Of a DNA stretch of 64,000 bases, positions 1-13,100 are shown in pieces. Made by a program: the position numbers and the translations under genes. Each line of letters opens with the position of its first letter. The first letter of the stretch is position 1. The stretch comes from Callaeas wilsoni (taxonomy: Eukaryota; Chordata; Aves; Passeriformes; Callaeidae). The notes beneath the pieces were generated by a model. The model worked only from the letters and a program-made list of their open reading frames with translations, ran no database searches and had not been told where the DNA came from. Location: positions 19,651-83,650 of the forward strand of contig VWPU01012725.1 in the NCBI GenBank assembly GCA_013398955.1. The letters run 5' to 3'.

Positions 1-3000
1 TGTTTCCTTCTTGCTTTGGTTTACCAGCAGTTGAGCTAACATTTGCAAAATCAGATGATATTTTGGTAAAACTTTGTGAAAGGGAATGGGTCTCTTGTGC
101 AGTTTGGTACTTTTTCCATGAAGGGTTTTGCAAAATCAGAACTGTCCCAATTATCTAAAGGTAATTCTATACATGAAAAATGTTTTCATTGGATTTCTGG
201 CACTTCCCAGTGCGCAGACTGAGCCATTCACAGAAATGCTTTGGATCACTGATACATACATTTAATAAGCAAAATTATTTCTTGCAGCTAGTTTGAGATG
301 AAAACTCTCAGCTGAGACCCAGCTGAATCTGAATCCTGACAGTCTGTGCGTGCCCGCAGCGTTACTAATGCAGTGCAGCTGTCTGTGACACAGACAAGTG
401 AGACTTGGAAATGCAGTGCAGGTCTGACTGAGTACGATTGAACTACTCTGGCAACACAGCAGAAGCATGTGTATTTTAGTTAACTTTTCTCTTCCCTTAC
501 CCTGCACATCATGAGCCCTTAATTTCCTCCAAAATCAGCCAGTTTGGCTGGGTTGGTTTATCTGCTTTGCGTGTGTTCCTTGGATACATATATAAATCCA
601 TTTACTGTATCTCACACTACCAAATATTATTTAACCCTGAAACTGGGAAATCACATTTGCCTTAAATGTCTAAGAAAGCACTGGGTTTTATTCTACTAAC
701 AAACATAAAATAATGTTCTTTGTTCTCTCCTGATTTATGTGAGGAAATAAGCCTCGTCTGTCCTTTCCGTTGCGGAGGAAGATCTTCAGTGCTGCTGAAG
801 CACATTTAAGATAAAATATCTTCCAACACAAATGCGCCTGATATAATAATAGGTGCTTAAACTGTGATTTATGCATCATAAAGTAACTGTGCAGATAGTT
901 CAGCAGCAGTAGATCAATTTGGATAACTTGGCACCAGTCTGGAAAAAAAATTGCTCTGGATGTAAAGAGATAATGCAATGTCCCAGTCAAACTATTGTAT
1001 ACCCACATTCTTTTAAACTGTGTTTGATTTTATGTTAATGTTTCAGACCTGAAGCTATGATGTGTGGGGTGGATAATGTGGAACCGTGATTAGTTTTACA
1101 TTTCTCGTTTTTATTCCTATTTCAGGGTAATTCTTTTTAACTTTGAGAGCTTATTACTTAATTATTATTAAAAATCTACCCGAGCAATGTGGGATACTTA
1201 AGTCCAGCTGGCTTTCTAAAAAATCCTTATGTGGTCCATTTTGCCTTATATTTACATAATTTCTGGAAAGACAACAATTACCTTTATTTTACTCTGAAAA
1301 ATGACACCATATGAGCTCTGCTCCATTACATCATTTTGGCTGGATAGTGCACCTTTTCTAACTTCATGTCTAGAGCAAATTTCAATGCAATATTATATTT
1401 CCACCATCAAATTCTGTGGCAGATTTGGGATTAAAGCCCCATTTCTTAAAATGAGAACCATTTGGGGAACTGATTTCAAATATTCTTTAATTATTTTAGG
1501 ACAAAAGACGTTCTTGTCTGTTGTATTGCTGTGCAAAAAAAATGCAGAATCAGATATGTCTTCCATGAACTGGCTGTGTCAACGGTAATATTTAGGAACA
1601 TTGAGTGGCAGAGCAGAAGTTTTGGGTGATAGTGTGCTCTGGAAAGTGAAGCCCGTGTAATGGAACATTTCCCCAGCCATCAGTGGTTCTGTGGGATGTT
1701 GAGTGTGATTCATGAGACCACAGAAGGGATCCCACTGATGGTGAGATATAAAAATGGATGAAAGCCCCAGAGTCAAGTGTTACATGAATGGCATTGCTGT
1801 CAGTGCTAAGATGGAACAGGCAGGGCGTGGGTCTGCCGAGAGAAATGAGCAGGCTGTGCAATAAAGCATCCTCGATGACAGTCCTGGTAAACGGGGTGGT
1901 TTAGTGGTGCCTGCTGAGCAGAACTAAAGGTTCAGGTGCATCAGGACTGGAGATGTGCTATTAGAATAGAAGTGGGGCTGCCAGAGTCTCTCCTTGCTAA
2001 ATAGCGAGCTTCCTTGTCCTAGTAGAAATTTGGAAGGAAGTGAGAGACAGCTAATCTTCTTTTATGTAGCCTAATGGTATCCAGCCTCAGGCAATGCTGC
2101 AGCACCCTCTCTCAGTGAAACCCTGTGAGGACTGAAAACTCCTCACTCTGAGGATTTTTGATTTTCTTAAGATCCCATATTTCCCAGCTCTTTGCCCAGT
2201 TCCAAGCCCTGCTGCATGGCAGCCATGTGCTTTCTTTGGCTCTCCTGCTGCAGTTTGCTTTCCTCCTTCCATTAGAAAAATAGAGAAGTTGGTGTCACAT
2301 GGGCTGTGTGCTTCTTGCATTTCAAACCCCTTGATGGAGGTTTTCTAACTTTCCCCCAAAGAAGATATTTGAGGTACTTTTTCAAATGATGTTTTGTAAA
2401 TAGCTACATAACCAGACTGACTGGCTCAGGAATATCCTGCCTGTCTTCTAAAGCTTTTTTTTCTAGTGAAAAGAGTTTTAAAGTTTGCAGAAGCTGTTCT
2501 GTGAATGAGTTATGGAAAAAGTTGAGGCCATCTGATCATGCAAATGTACTGATCGAAAAAGCAGTGACCTCTTTCCCTGGGTCCCAGTAGGTAGTAGACC
2601 AAATCTCAGATTTCATTTGAGTGCTGGAGTGCTAAATTGAACCGAGAGAAATTTGTGTGAAGTGTCTCTGTGATGTTTAAAGAGCAGACACTAGGGGGTA
2701 GCCTTCCCCTTCCAAAGCACCCGAATACATGAATTATGAGCTTCCTGAGTTTCGTATATAAAACCTCTTTAAGCTGTTTAGTTATCCCAGTTCTCAGACT
2801 CCATTCACAAAATGCCCTTTTTGTTTTCTTCTTCTCTTTGTTACGTTGGGAAAGCATCCACTAAGCTCAGATCTTCATTTCTTAACTAGATTCAGTAGAT
2901 CTCCCCCTCTCTCTCTTACCCCTTGGGGACTTTGCTCTTGTTCACTGTCACAAGAGCTTCCCATAGGACTGTCCCTAGGAATCCTTATGTCCTGGCTCTG

Positions 3001-4025
3001 GCTATAAGGGGCTGTTGTAGCATGCTGGCAAAGGGGAAAGATGCTGCCTGTGTGGTGAGTAGTGCTGCTGTGTCCTTTGGTACTTGTGCACTAATGAGTT
3101 CAGATTAATCATCTTTGCTGTCCAGTATGTCAGTAAAATTGATTACTTGTGTTAGATGTATAGAATTCCATGTGTTTGTTATGCTGGTTTGCACCACTCT
3201 GTGTACATTAATGTTTTCTGCTTACTGAGTTTCTATAGCAACAGGTAAATGCTTTTCCAAGGCTTTTACACTCTGGAGTAGTGTTCATCCTGAAAGTGCA
3301 TTATTTGGAATTAAAAAGCAGGTATTTATCTGCCGTGTGATAAACTTGCAGTTCTGCCACATGAGATGTGATTTTTATGTGTGTGTACATGTGTTTGTAT
3401 ACACATACCAGAAAAAAATTAATGCCTCTTGTGGCAGGTTTTTTTCCAAAGAATTGCAGATTTGATAGGAAACATTAACTTAAGAGTAGCTTTTAGAGAA
3501 AAATTGGTGATTTCTAAAATATAGCGACCTTTGTGAAGCAATCCGAAATAGGAATGCTTTCTTGCCTTTCCTCAGGACTTGGTTTTATCCCTCCAAAATA
3601 ATTTGTTTTGGTTTGGATTTATAAAGTAATGATTAAAAAACTGTTTTGACATACCTATGTGGCCGGAATGAAGAAAGAAATTTTCCAGATTTTGTTATTT
3701 TCTCTGTCTTGCCAGTCTGCTAACAACAGACAACATCAGTAGCTTTTGTCTTTACATGCTCGTGGCACGGGGTTTAAAAATCCCTTGTTTGCACACATAT
3801 GCATGAATCCTGGCACGACTCCACTAAACTGTGCCTCTTCTGTGCCTGTCCCAACTGGTGCTAACGATATCAAGCCTGTCCGAAGGAAAACAAAATCATT
3901 TGTGTTTCTCATTAAACAAAAGAGGAAATAGCTTTCAGGACGTAATACTGGAAGAGTGAGCTCTCAGCAATGTGCGAAAGGCTCAGTGTGCAGGCGAGCT
4001 CCAGAGTTATCGCTTCTCTCCGCAG
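1..4025 (+). other. MAP7D3: intron of MAP7D3 upstream of first visible exon
   Basis: About 4 kb of AT-rich sequence precedes the first recognisable exon. That exon begins at codon position 2, so at least one coding exon must lie to the left. I looked for the family's N-terminal coiled exons (Trp- and Arg/Glu-rich, with a WSW-type motif) and saw none here. Short open frames carry no recognisable domain, and no RNA gene or known repeat was identified. Confidence 0.6.
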
Positions 4026-4127
4026 CCAGCAAACGCTCGCCCTCCACAGCCAACCTCAAACAGGCCGAGGCCGCCGTGAGCAAACGCCTCTCGTCGTCTG
4101 CAGCGCTTCTGAACGCCTCGGATGGAA
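4026..4127 (+). CDS. MAP7D3: MAP7D3 exon a (Ser/Arg linker)
   Basis: The acceptor is CTTCTCTCCGCAG and the donor GTAAGT at 4128. The 102-bp exon is phase 1 at both ends. It encodes SKRSPSTANLKQ and VSKRLSSSAALLN, which match the linker that follows the N-terminal coil in MAP7 and MAP7D1 (KRST... and ISKRLSSSS...). It is CpG-richer than the surrounding intron. Confidence 0.9.
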
Positions 4128-7100
4128 GTAAGTGTGGCTGTGCGGCTGCTGGGAGCAGGGCACTGCCGAGCTGGGGCTGGGGAGGAGGCGGGAGGTGGAA
4201 TCAAACTCCTCCCTCCTCCCCTGCTATGGGACTCGCTTCACGTTTTGATCTCAGACGCGTTTCGTGCAATTTGTTAATCCAGCTTGACTGTTCAGGGCTT
4301 TGACCCAGTTGATGGGATCTCTCTCTTCTCCTAAGAGCAATGGTAAAAACTGCCGGTTTTTTATTTTTTATTTCTGTAATTCTGTTAGTAAAGTCAAATC
4401 TTGGTGAATGATTCACAGATGATTTCACGTCATCTCTATGGATTTGCATGCCTTAATTCACACCCTAAAATTTCAACAAAATAGAAATAGTACAAAAATA
4501 AGGTTTGCCTTGTTCTGCTAGACAGCTTCAGTCATTTGATTGCCAGTGGGAAGGAAAAAAATCAATTTTGACAAGGAATTGTCCTAATCTACTTGTTAAG
4601 ATAAATAAAAACTATTTGTAGAAGCACATATTTTGGCTTGTTTTAGCATGAGATTTTGTTTTGGGGAATCTTCCCAGAGTTTCATAGGAACCTGCCTGTA
4701 TCACAAATATGGAGGTTTTTGGCTTTTTTTTTTCCCCTAAAGTGATGAATAAGCTAAAAGCTGTTTACTACAAAAGCAAATTCAGCTAGGTCTGTGCTGC
4801 AGTGTTCTGCCAGTCTGCAGCCTCTGATCAAGCAAACTGTGCTAAAAGAATCCCTGACACAGACACAGCTAAAGGTGGTTTTGCTGGTTCGTGTTGGAAG
4901 GTGATGCAGCAGAAAAATTTGTGCTCATACACTTCATGCCTGGTGGGGAAATCAGTGACTATATTTATACTGGCAGGGGCTCTGAGTCACCAAAGGCTGC
5001 TTGTGATTTTAAATTATATTTATATATTATGTGTCTGCAGGGTTCAGCTCTGGGTATGAGTCAGAAGCAGGGCTGCAAAGTACAAATTAAACCTCTTGCA
5101 AAGGAAGTCACTAATTATCAACTAATTGGGATTGCTTTCAAACTTATTGTCATACCTCGAAATCCTTTGTGAATCCTTAGTCGCTTTGGAGAAAATATTC
5201 TCAGGTGGCCTGAAATACAACAAATTTGGACAGGACTCCAAGTGATCTATGTGGGCAGGATGTAGAGGTTGACTTAGGGTGATCCTGTGCTCTCAATCTG
5301 ACACTTGGGGAGAAATGTCTGTGGTAAAAAGATGGGTAAATTCAGAGGACATTAAATGCAGTCACAGAATGAACCAGATTGCTTCTGTCGTGCATGTGTG
5401 CCTGGGAGGGTGAAGGAGCAGAATGTGGAAATGAGAAGACGATGCTTGTCCTGGATCAGTGGAGTATCTCCACTTAACACTGTATTGTGCGTTAATTCTA
5501 GGCTCACTCATACTCAGAGAATGTGAGCAAAATTGTCTTTTAAAATTCTCATGTATTTTAAAAGATGCACAAGGATGGCCTCAGTAGGTCAAACAAGAAT
5601 CTGTTGTGACTGACATCCTGCTGCTGTGACCAGAAACATACAGAAATATAAGAAATAATGCTTCATATAAGACGATTCTTCCCTGATCCAGTTTTTCTGC
5701 TTCTGAAGAATCCAATATTATAAAGCAACTTAATCATTCTTCTGTCTCTTAGGGAAGTGGGGCAGGTGTTGGAGGGGACCTCTGAGCTTTTCAGCGTAAT
5801 TAATCCATGCACTTTCACTTCCAGGTACCACAAAGAGAAGTGCCTCATTAAACAGACTGAATAACAAAGTCCCTCCACATTCCCAGCAGTCAGCACCCAA
5901 AGGTTCGCAGGTGGAACAGAAAGATGCTAGAAACCAAGTTTGTTTTGAGAATTGGGAGGCAGTAAATGGGATATTTGAAGATGACTTTAAACCATGTCCC
6001 AGTTCCACTATAAATGTTTTCACTCAGGCATTCATGCAGTCTGTGCACTGTGGCATAAATACCATTATGCACATTGCAGTGCCAGATATTGGGTAACTGT
6101 CTCTAAACCAGCCTTATTCCTCTGAGAAGTGGAAGGGTGGGGGGAAAGTAGACAAATGATAGCCAAACCATTTAACTCATGAGAAAATAGTGCTTCATAA
6201 TGGTACATTGATGGTTTTAGCTGATTAGTGAAAGCAAAGCATGGGATGGCAATTTAGAAAATTATGTATAAAAGTATCTTGTTAAACATAATCTTCCTTA
6301 CGCTTGGTCTCTAGGAGGAACAGAAAAGAAGAGGAGCACATCTTTGAGTAGAATGAATAGTAAACCCCAATCCTCTCCAGAGCTAGAAAAAGTGAAAAAG
6401 GAAGAAAAACCAGGTGGTTGTTCCATAAAACTGATTTTTTTTTTAAGCCTTTAAAGTTGGATAGGGTTAATTTCACTAGCTTCCTAGGTTCTTAAATTTC
6501 TAGGACTTCTTAATGGCTTTTTAGTTACCCAGTGTTAAAGATAAAATAGTAAAAGTTAAATTTTTACTTTTGGACAAAAAAAGAAATCCTGTAAGAAGTT
6601 CTTTGTCTTTGTTAAATGGCACTGCAAGCAGATAGCAACATGTCTCTCTGCTTAAGAGAGCAATGTATTTGAGAGCTGGTAGGTTTAAGTGTCAGAAATG
6701 GTAAAAATGTCACTGATCTGTTCACTTCTTAGTTAAATCTTACCTTTGCTTTTTTAAGTTCCCTTTAATTATTCAATTTAAAAGCAACTTCTCTGTTCCT
6801 GTTGCTGGTGTAAACCATGTGCATGCAGAAGGAAGAAGCCTGTTTTCACTTCAGTCTCTTTTGGTCTGTGTATTCCCCAGTAGGTTACAAATAACCTCTT
6901 TCCTAGGTACTTCTCCTAAACCTGAAGAATAGCACCTTGTCTAATGTATTTTTCCCTCTGAGTTAACAATTCTGAAACTTTCCTTTTTAGCAGCTCTTGC
7001 CAACAGTTGAAATTATTTCTGCTTCAGAATCTTTCCTGTATGAGAGAATGATGGGTGCTGCCTATGTGAATCTGTGTGCAGGCAATGCTTGACCATAACT

Positions 7101-10100
7101 GCTCGCTTTGACTTGCAAGTCTCTGTTTATTATGTCAAAACAGCCTTTTCTGCAATCTAGAGAATGTAGCTCTGAAGAGCTCAGTCAGAAAGGTCTCATG
7201 CTTTGACTGGATTCAGCATTCACCTCTGTTGTACACGTGCCAGTCTCTGCACATTAAAATGGCTTGTACTGAGCAAGGCAAGAACCAGAAGTGCAACATG
7301 AGAGATTGCAGTGTTTAACCCTTCTGTGCTTTTAGTTTGGAATTCCCTCTCCATGACTTCAGTATTATTCTCCCAAAAATGTTATGATTTGCAACGATGC
7401 TCAGTCTTCCTTCGCTTTGTACTGCTTGTCTTTTCCATGATATGATTTCATGTTGGATCCTTTTTGATTTGTTCCTGTCATTCAGCTCGTCGCTCCCAGC
7501 TCAGTCCCCTGGACAGTAGCGTAATCAGCCGCCTCCTCGCCCCCACGCAGGCCTCCCTAGCTAGGAGTAAAAGTGCTGCTACCTTGTCGGCTGATGGACA
7601 GGACCCCTCAGGTAACAGGAGGGCAGCAAAACCTCAAAGTCTTATGCAGTTGCTCTTCAAGCAAGAGCTTAGGTGATAGCTGCTAACTGTGCTACACTTT
7701 GGTCTGAATCAGACAGTTAATACGTGGTTGTGTGTAATATTACTTACCCAGTATTTTCTGTGGTCATTAATACCCAATTCATATGCTGTGTTGCATGTTT
7801 ACTTTACAAAACCATAGAATAATATTGTCTTTTAAACTCCAGTGCTGGTTTACTTGCTCTGCAGAGAACCAGATGCTGGTATTCGTTCTGGGGCTTTTGT
7901 GTGTGGTTTTTTTAACTGACAGAGATCTGCATTTGTACCCTCAAATCAATCTGAGACATTCTGGTTAGAGCAGTACTAGGTAATGAAAGGAAAAAAAAAC
8001 CCAAACAAACCTATAATTTCAAAAGTGCAAAACCTGAATTTCTTTAGGGGAAGAAACTCTTGCAGAAACATGACAATAGGGTTACCTTTAGATAAGTACA
8101 GGGAGCTCTGAGCTGGCTTCATTCAGCTGATTGTAGAAGTGAAGGTCTAGTAGGAGAGGAGAGAAACCCTGGCTGACTCAAGCAGCTTTGTATTGGTCCA
8201 GATTGAGCTGGTATGTCCACACTGGGGCTCAGTTTAGTTCTAGAGCAGGAATTTGCATCATGGGCAAGCCCCACTAGCTGCCTCCCAGTATGTCCTGGAA
8301 TTGTTACTGGTTAATTAATAATGCCCCAGTAAATGCACCTCTGGAACCAATGTGGCGTCCTTTCTCTTCTTTTACCCTACAACGTGTGTTCCCAGTTTTG
8401 CTTGTTTCTTCTTAAGTATGTTATCCCATCGTTATTTATTATCTTACACCATTCCACTTAGTCTGTGTCAGTAATGGTGACATTTCCACACTGTTCCCCT
8501 TGTTTAATAATCAGTTTTTATTTTTTTGGTTTGTAGTCAGTAGTCATATTTTTACACACCTGTGTATGCGCTGCTTTTATCTTACCATGAATACTTCAGT
8601 TCATGTCATGTGGGGAAATACCATCTTTTTTTCTGTTATTGTTAGCATGTGACACTCACTATTGCTGAATTAAATACATGTTTTTATAAGTTTACTTAGA
8701 GGTACTTTTTTCATTTCAGTAGAAAAGTACCTGTGCTTTAGCACAACCTGTGCACAAACAGAATGCAGTTCTCCTTGTACAAATGCTGCAAATTCAAAAA
8801 TAAAATGTATTTTCCATAAAGTTACAATACTAAATGCTGGCATTTGTCACAATTTATTTGAATTATAGAAAAATCCAGTATCTAGTTTTAGAATATTTTT
8901 GCATCTATGTGTGCCTGTCTGTCTATGATCATGTTAGTAAAAAAGTAATAAGATAAAATTTCTTTCAATGTCTTATATGTGAAGAGATTGACACTTCACA
9001 TGCGAAATGTATTGTAGTTAAATAGTTGACATTTTTCTCTTGATGGATTTCTTTTACCACCTTTGAAAAGAAGGGAGGTTTCCTCCTTGAGTATAGAGGA
9101 AACATGCTTAAAATCTGAACCTGTCATGAAGAAATTGTCAGGAAAGATGCTAAAGCCATTAAAACTGAAGCATTTGTGATCAAATGCAACTTGACTAAAA
9201 TTAAAGTAATGCTGGTGTACTGCAAATTTGGTCCATTTTTGGAAAAGCATTTTATTTTTATCTACTGCAGACTGCTGCTTTCAGAGTGGTTTTATTCTTG
9301 GTGCTGTTGCTTCCCAAGTACTAATTGTGTGGTGGTGGTGTCTGTCTGTGACCCGTTGCACTGTGCACTGCCTGCGGTGTTTCCCTGTATGGTTTCTAAC
9401 ACGCACAATCTCTCTTTCTCTTTTTCTCCCTCTTCCTTCTCTCCTGTTCTTATGCTGTGCACTTGGTTCTCGTTTTGTCTTGTCAAATTCCTAACTTTTA
9501 TAGAATCTCACCTCTGTCCTCGTTCAGCTTCAGCCAGTTCCATCAGTTCCCCAGTCCCAGCTCCTAAAGTGCCGGTGCGCAGCCGTAGCATCGACAGGTT
9601 GAAGTCCTCTGTGTCTTCATCTGATGCAAGTTCACCTGATTCAACCCAGGTTTGTTGAAAATCCACAGGAATTAACTTTCTATTAATCTGGGGGGTTGGA
9701 ACAGTTCAGGATGGGATCCTGTTTCACTTCTTTGCTGCTGCTTTCAGTAAGCATTAATGAAATGCATTAATGAAATTAAGCATAATGAAATAGCATTTGC
9801 CTAAAAAATACAGAGTACTAAAATCAAATTGGAATTTTATGCATCTCTCTTGTATCTTGAAGGCATATTGTTTGCTGCTTATGGTTCCCAAAGTTTAATT
9901 TATGTAAAAATTAAACACAGACGAGGTCTGTGTTTTGGAACATAAAGGAAATTCAGAGTGCATCTTGTTGAGCACTTGCTTGTTTGTTGGAATAGCAGCT
10001 CCTCTGTGTGCAGTGTATTCCAGAGAGTCAGCAGTATTTTGGTTTTGTGTATCTTCTAGAAATCAGAGACAGAAAAACCATCCCCAAGTTCTGGTTTGAG

Positions 10101-13100
10101 GCGCCCTCCCTCACCATCCGTGTCTGCCCGTAGAAGATCCCCCTCTCCTGCTAATTTGGTGAAGCGTCCTCCATCCCCTTCTGCAGTCAGGTATGTGTCC
10201 AAATTAAACCCCTTCTGCAGTCAGGTATGTGTCCAGGTTAAAGCCCTTCTGCAGTCAGGTATGTGTCCAGATTAAAGCCCTTCTGCAGTCAGGTGTGTGT
10301 CCAAATTAAAGCCCTTCTGCAGTCAGGTGTGTGTCCAAATTAAAGCCCTTCTGCAGTCAGGTATGTGTCCAAATTAAAGCCCTTCTGCAGTCAGGTATGT
10401 GTCCAAATTAAAGCCCTTCTGCAGTCAGGTATGTGTCCANNNNNNNNNNNNNNNNNNNNNNNNNNNNNNNNNNNNNNNNNNNNNNNNNNNNNNNNNNNNN
10501 NNNNNNNNNNNNNNNNNNNNNNNNNNNNNNNNNNNNNNNNNNNNNNNNNNNNNNNNNNNNNNNNNNNNNNNNNNNNNNNNNNNNNNNNNNNNNNNNNNNN
10601 NNNNNNNNNNNNNNNNNNNNNNNNNNNNNNNNNNNNNNNNNNNNNNNNNNNNNNNNNNNNNNNNNNNNNNNNNNNNNNNNNNNNNNNNNNNNNNNNNNNN
10701 NNNNNNNNNNNNNNNNNNNNNNNNNNNNNNNNNNNNNNNNNNNNNNNNNNNNNNNNNNNNNNNNNNNNNNNNNNNNNNNNNNNNNNNNNNNNNNNNNNNN
10801 NNNNNNNNNNNNNNNNNNNNNNNNNNNNNNNNNNNNNNNNNNNNNNNNNNNNNNNNNNNNNNNNNNNNNNNNNNNNNNNNNNNNNNNNNNNNNNNCCAAA
10901 TTAAACCCCTTCTGCAGTCAGGTGTGTGTCCAGGTTAAACCCCTTCTGCAGTCAGGTACGTGTAGACATCTTTTATTCAGCACAAAATGAAGGCTGCTTC
11001 CTGTCTCAAGACAGCTGAGCTGTTAGTTTGAATGGCCTATGCTATGCCTTGTTTGTACAGAAAAGACTTCATTTTGGGTCCAATTTCCCTTTCCCACAGT
11101 AGAGATGCATCTTTTACTCCAACCTTTGTTGTGCAGACAAAACCCACCCTAATTTTCTGTGCAGCACTGAAACCAACAGGATACCTGCAAGCTGTTGAAT
11201 AAACTGATCCACCTGTATTAGCATAGGAAGTTTCTTGGAGTGGAATCATGAGGTTCATCCTAGATGTGCAGTAAATGGAGATCTGGGCTAGCAGTCGTGT
11301 TTTGATGTTAGCCCACAAGTAGCAAGTCTGTATGCCCAAGGTATCTTGGAATCCTGGTTTGAGTTTTATGGGGAAGGCACTGGTAATTGTGGGTGGATTT
11401 GTTTTTTAAAGTGAGGTATGTAATAGAAACTAAACAAAGAAGACTGCTCTCCTCAGATGCATGGTTGAGGTTTTCATTGGTAGGTCTGAAAAATATTCTT
11501 TAATTCAACAGACAGAAGACTCGCCCACCTTCACCTGGCATGTCAAAACAAAGGCCACCATCTCCTACTCCAGTCTCTAAATCTGCACCCATCCAGCGTC
11601 CATCTCTCACACCAGGTGTTACAAACATTACCAAAAAGAAAACCGAAGCAGAGAGCAAACCAAAGGATAAAAGCACAGATGGAATAGGACAAGAGCAAGG
11701 TGCTTCCCCAGCCTTGGAGAGGGATGCAGGAGCAGCTAGCACAAAAACCAAAGAAGGTGGGTGTTTCTCAGTGTCTGACTCACTCCTGCTCGAGGCCTCT
11801 CCAGTGTGTGCTGGGACTGGGCAAACAATTGGCTTGTGAGGCAGAGCACTGGAGGGTAGGATGCTTTAAGGCAGAAGCTGTTCATTGCTGATTATACGAT
11901 AATTTTACATGATATGACTTTGGGATGTGAATTTTAATGCAGTAGTTGGTTTATTTGACTTGGAGATTTAAGTCAGAAGCTTTCAATTTTACTACTCGTA
12001 CTGTAATTTTAAGAAAAGCAGAAATCCTCTTTGCCTCTTGGGCTTCAGCTGCTCTAGCTGAGGGTTCTACTAGCTTAGGTTTATAAAGTCAGTAGTTAAA
12101 CTACGCAAAAGTCTTTCAGTTCAGTTGGTAGTTCTTAAAATGCTCCACTGTAGAGACCTGCTTGGAGGACAAAATCAGCTCCTGTTCATCACAGGCTGAG
12201 AGAGAGTTTTCAGAACACTCGAAGGCTGCCTCGGCCTGAGTTCCAGTGAGTGTGTAATCATTGCTGTCCTGGGAAGAGTGATCAGTTCAGAAGTTACACT
12301 GAGAAATTATCCTGGTAGATTAAGGAGAGCCATATACCGGATAAGCAATTAGTGTCCTCGTCCTCTTCATTGTGGCACGTGAGCCCGGCCTCTGTCCCTC
12401 GCTGGGAAAAATGCCAGCTGCCATCTCCAACAGAATCTGGGAGAGCCTTCTGATGAGGCCTGGCAGGCAATTCACTGTGGGGAAGGACTTAGGGGACCCT
12501 TGACAGGAAAAAGGAGGGATCTTTAGAATGTAAGTTACAGCCAGTGGGCAGTACAGGGGGTGAATCCATCGGACACCAGGTAAGTGGGAACATGTGCTTG
12601 CTGCACGTTACTGCATGTGCGGTTCCTGTGTGCATTCCTCGGCTGCTGCTGCTCTCTGCCACTTCTGAGGCTCCTCCTGGCACTGCTTCTCTTGGATGTG
12701 GAGAAGTGTCATTCAGCTGAAGAACTCATGGTGCAGCTCTCTGGGCATGTGTTCTGTGGAAGGAAGCCTGGCTGTCAGAGGTGGATGTTTGTACGAAGTC
12801 ACACATCCGTCTTTGGTGTCACGTCCTTTGTCTTTGCAGTCAGAACGTCCATCCCTCAATGTGCTGCCATACTATTGACAAATGTCTCGTGTGCCTCAGA
12901 GCATCATCAGTTCTGATCAATGTCATCAGTTGGTTGAAGCCTCCATAACAGTGTGTCCTAGTCCTGTATCTTCCAGTTCTTCTGGAACACGAGCATCTGT
13001 CCTTGTTCCTTGGATGCCTGATCTGTCTCCTCTCTACACTGACTTCTGAAACTGTATTAACTCAGTTTATCTGTTTCCCCTTTAGTTTATTTCTAATCTC

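Larger units (their letters stand above)
4128..9503 (+). other. MAP7D3: MAP7D3 introns between exons a and e
   Basis: Introns of 1697, 412, 1072 and 1892 bases. They are AT-rich with no supported exon, RNA gene or recognised transposon. A 93-codon open frame at 4891-5172 has no usable splice context and no known domain. Confidence 0.55.

Noticed and set aside
4891..5172. 93-codon frame in a MAP7D3 intron
   Set aside because: No acceptor and donor pair in phase with the flanking exons, and no known domain.
10365..10990. Long open frames across the N run
   Set aside because: They exist only because N is translated as X; the repeat carries TAA once per three units in each frame.
12826..12912. 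Acceptor-like TTTGTCTTTGCAG followed by an open frame
   Set aside because: The frame ends without a donor in the right phase, and the peptide does not resemble any MAP7 family segment.
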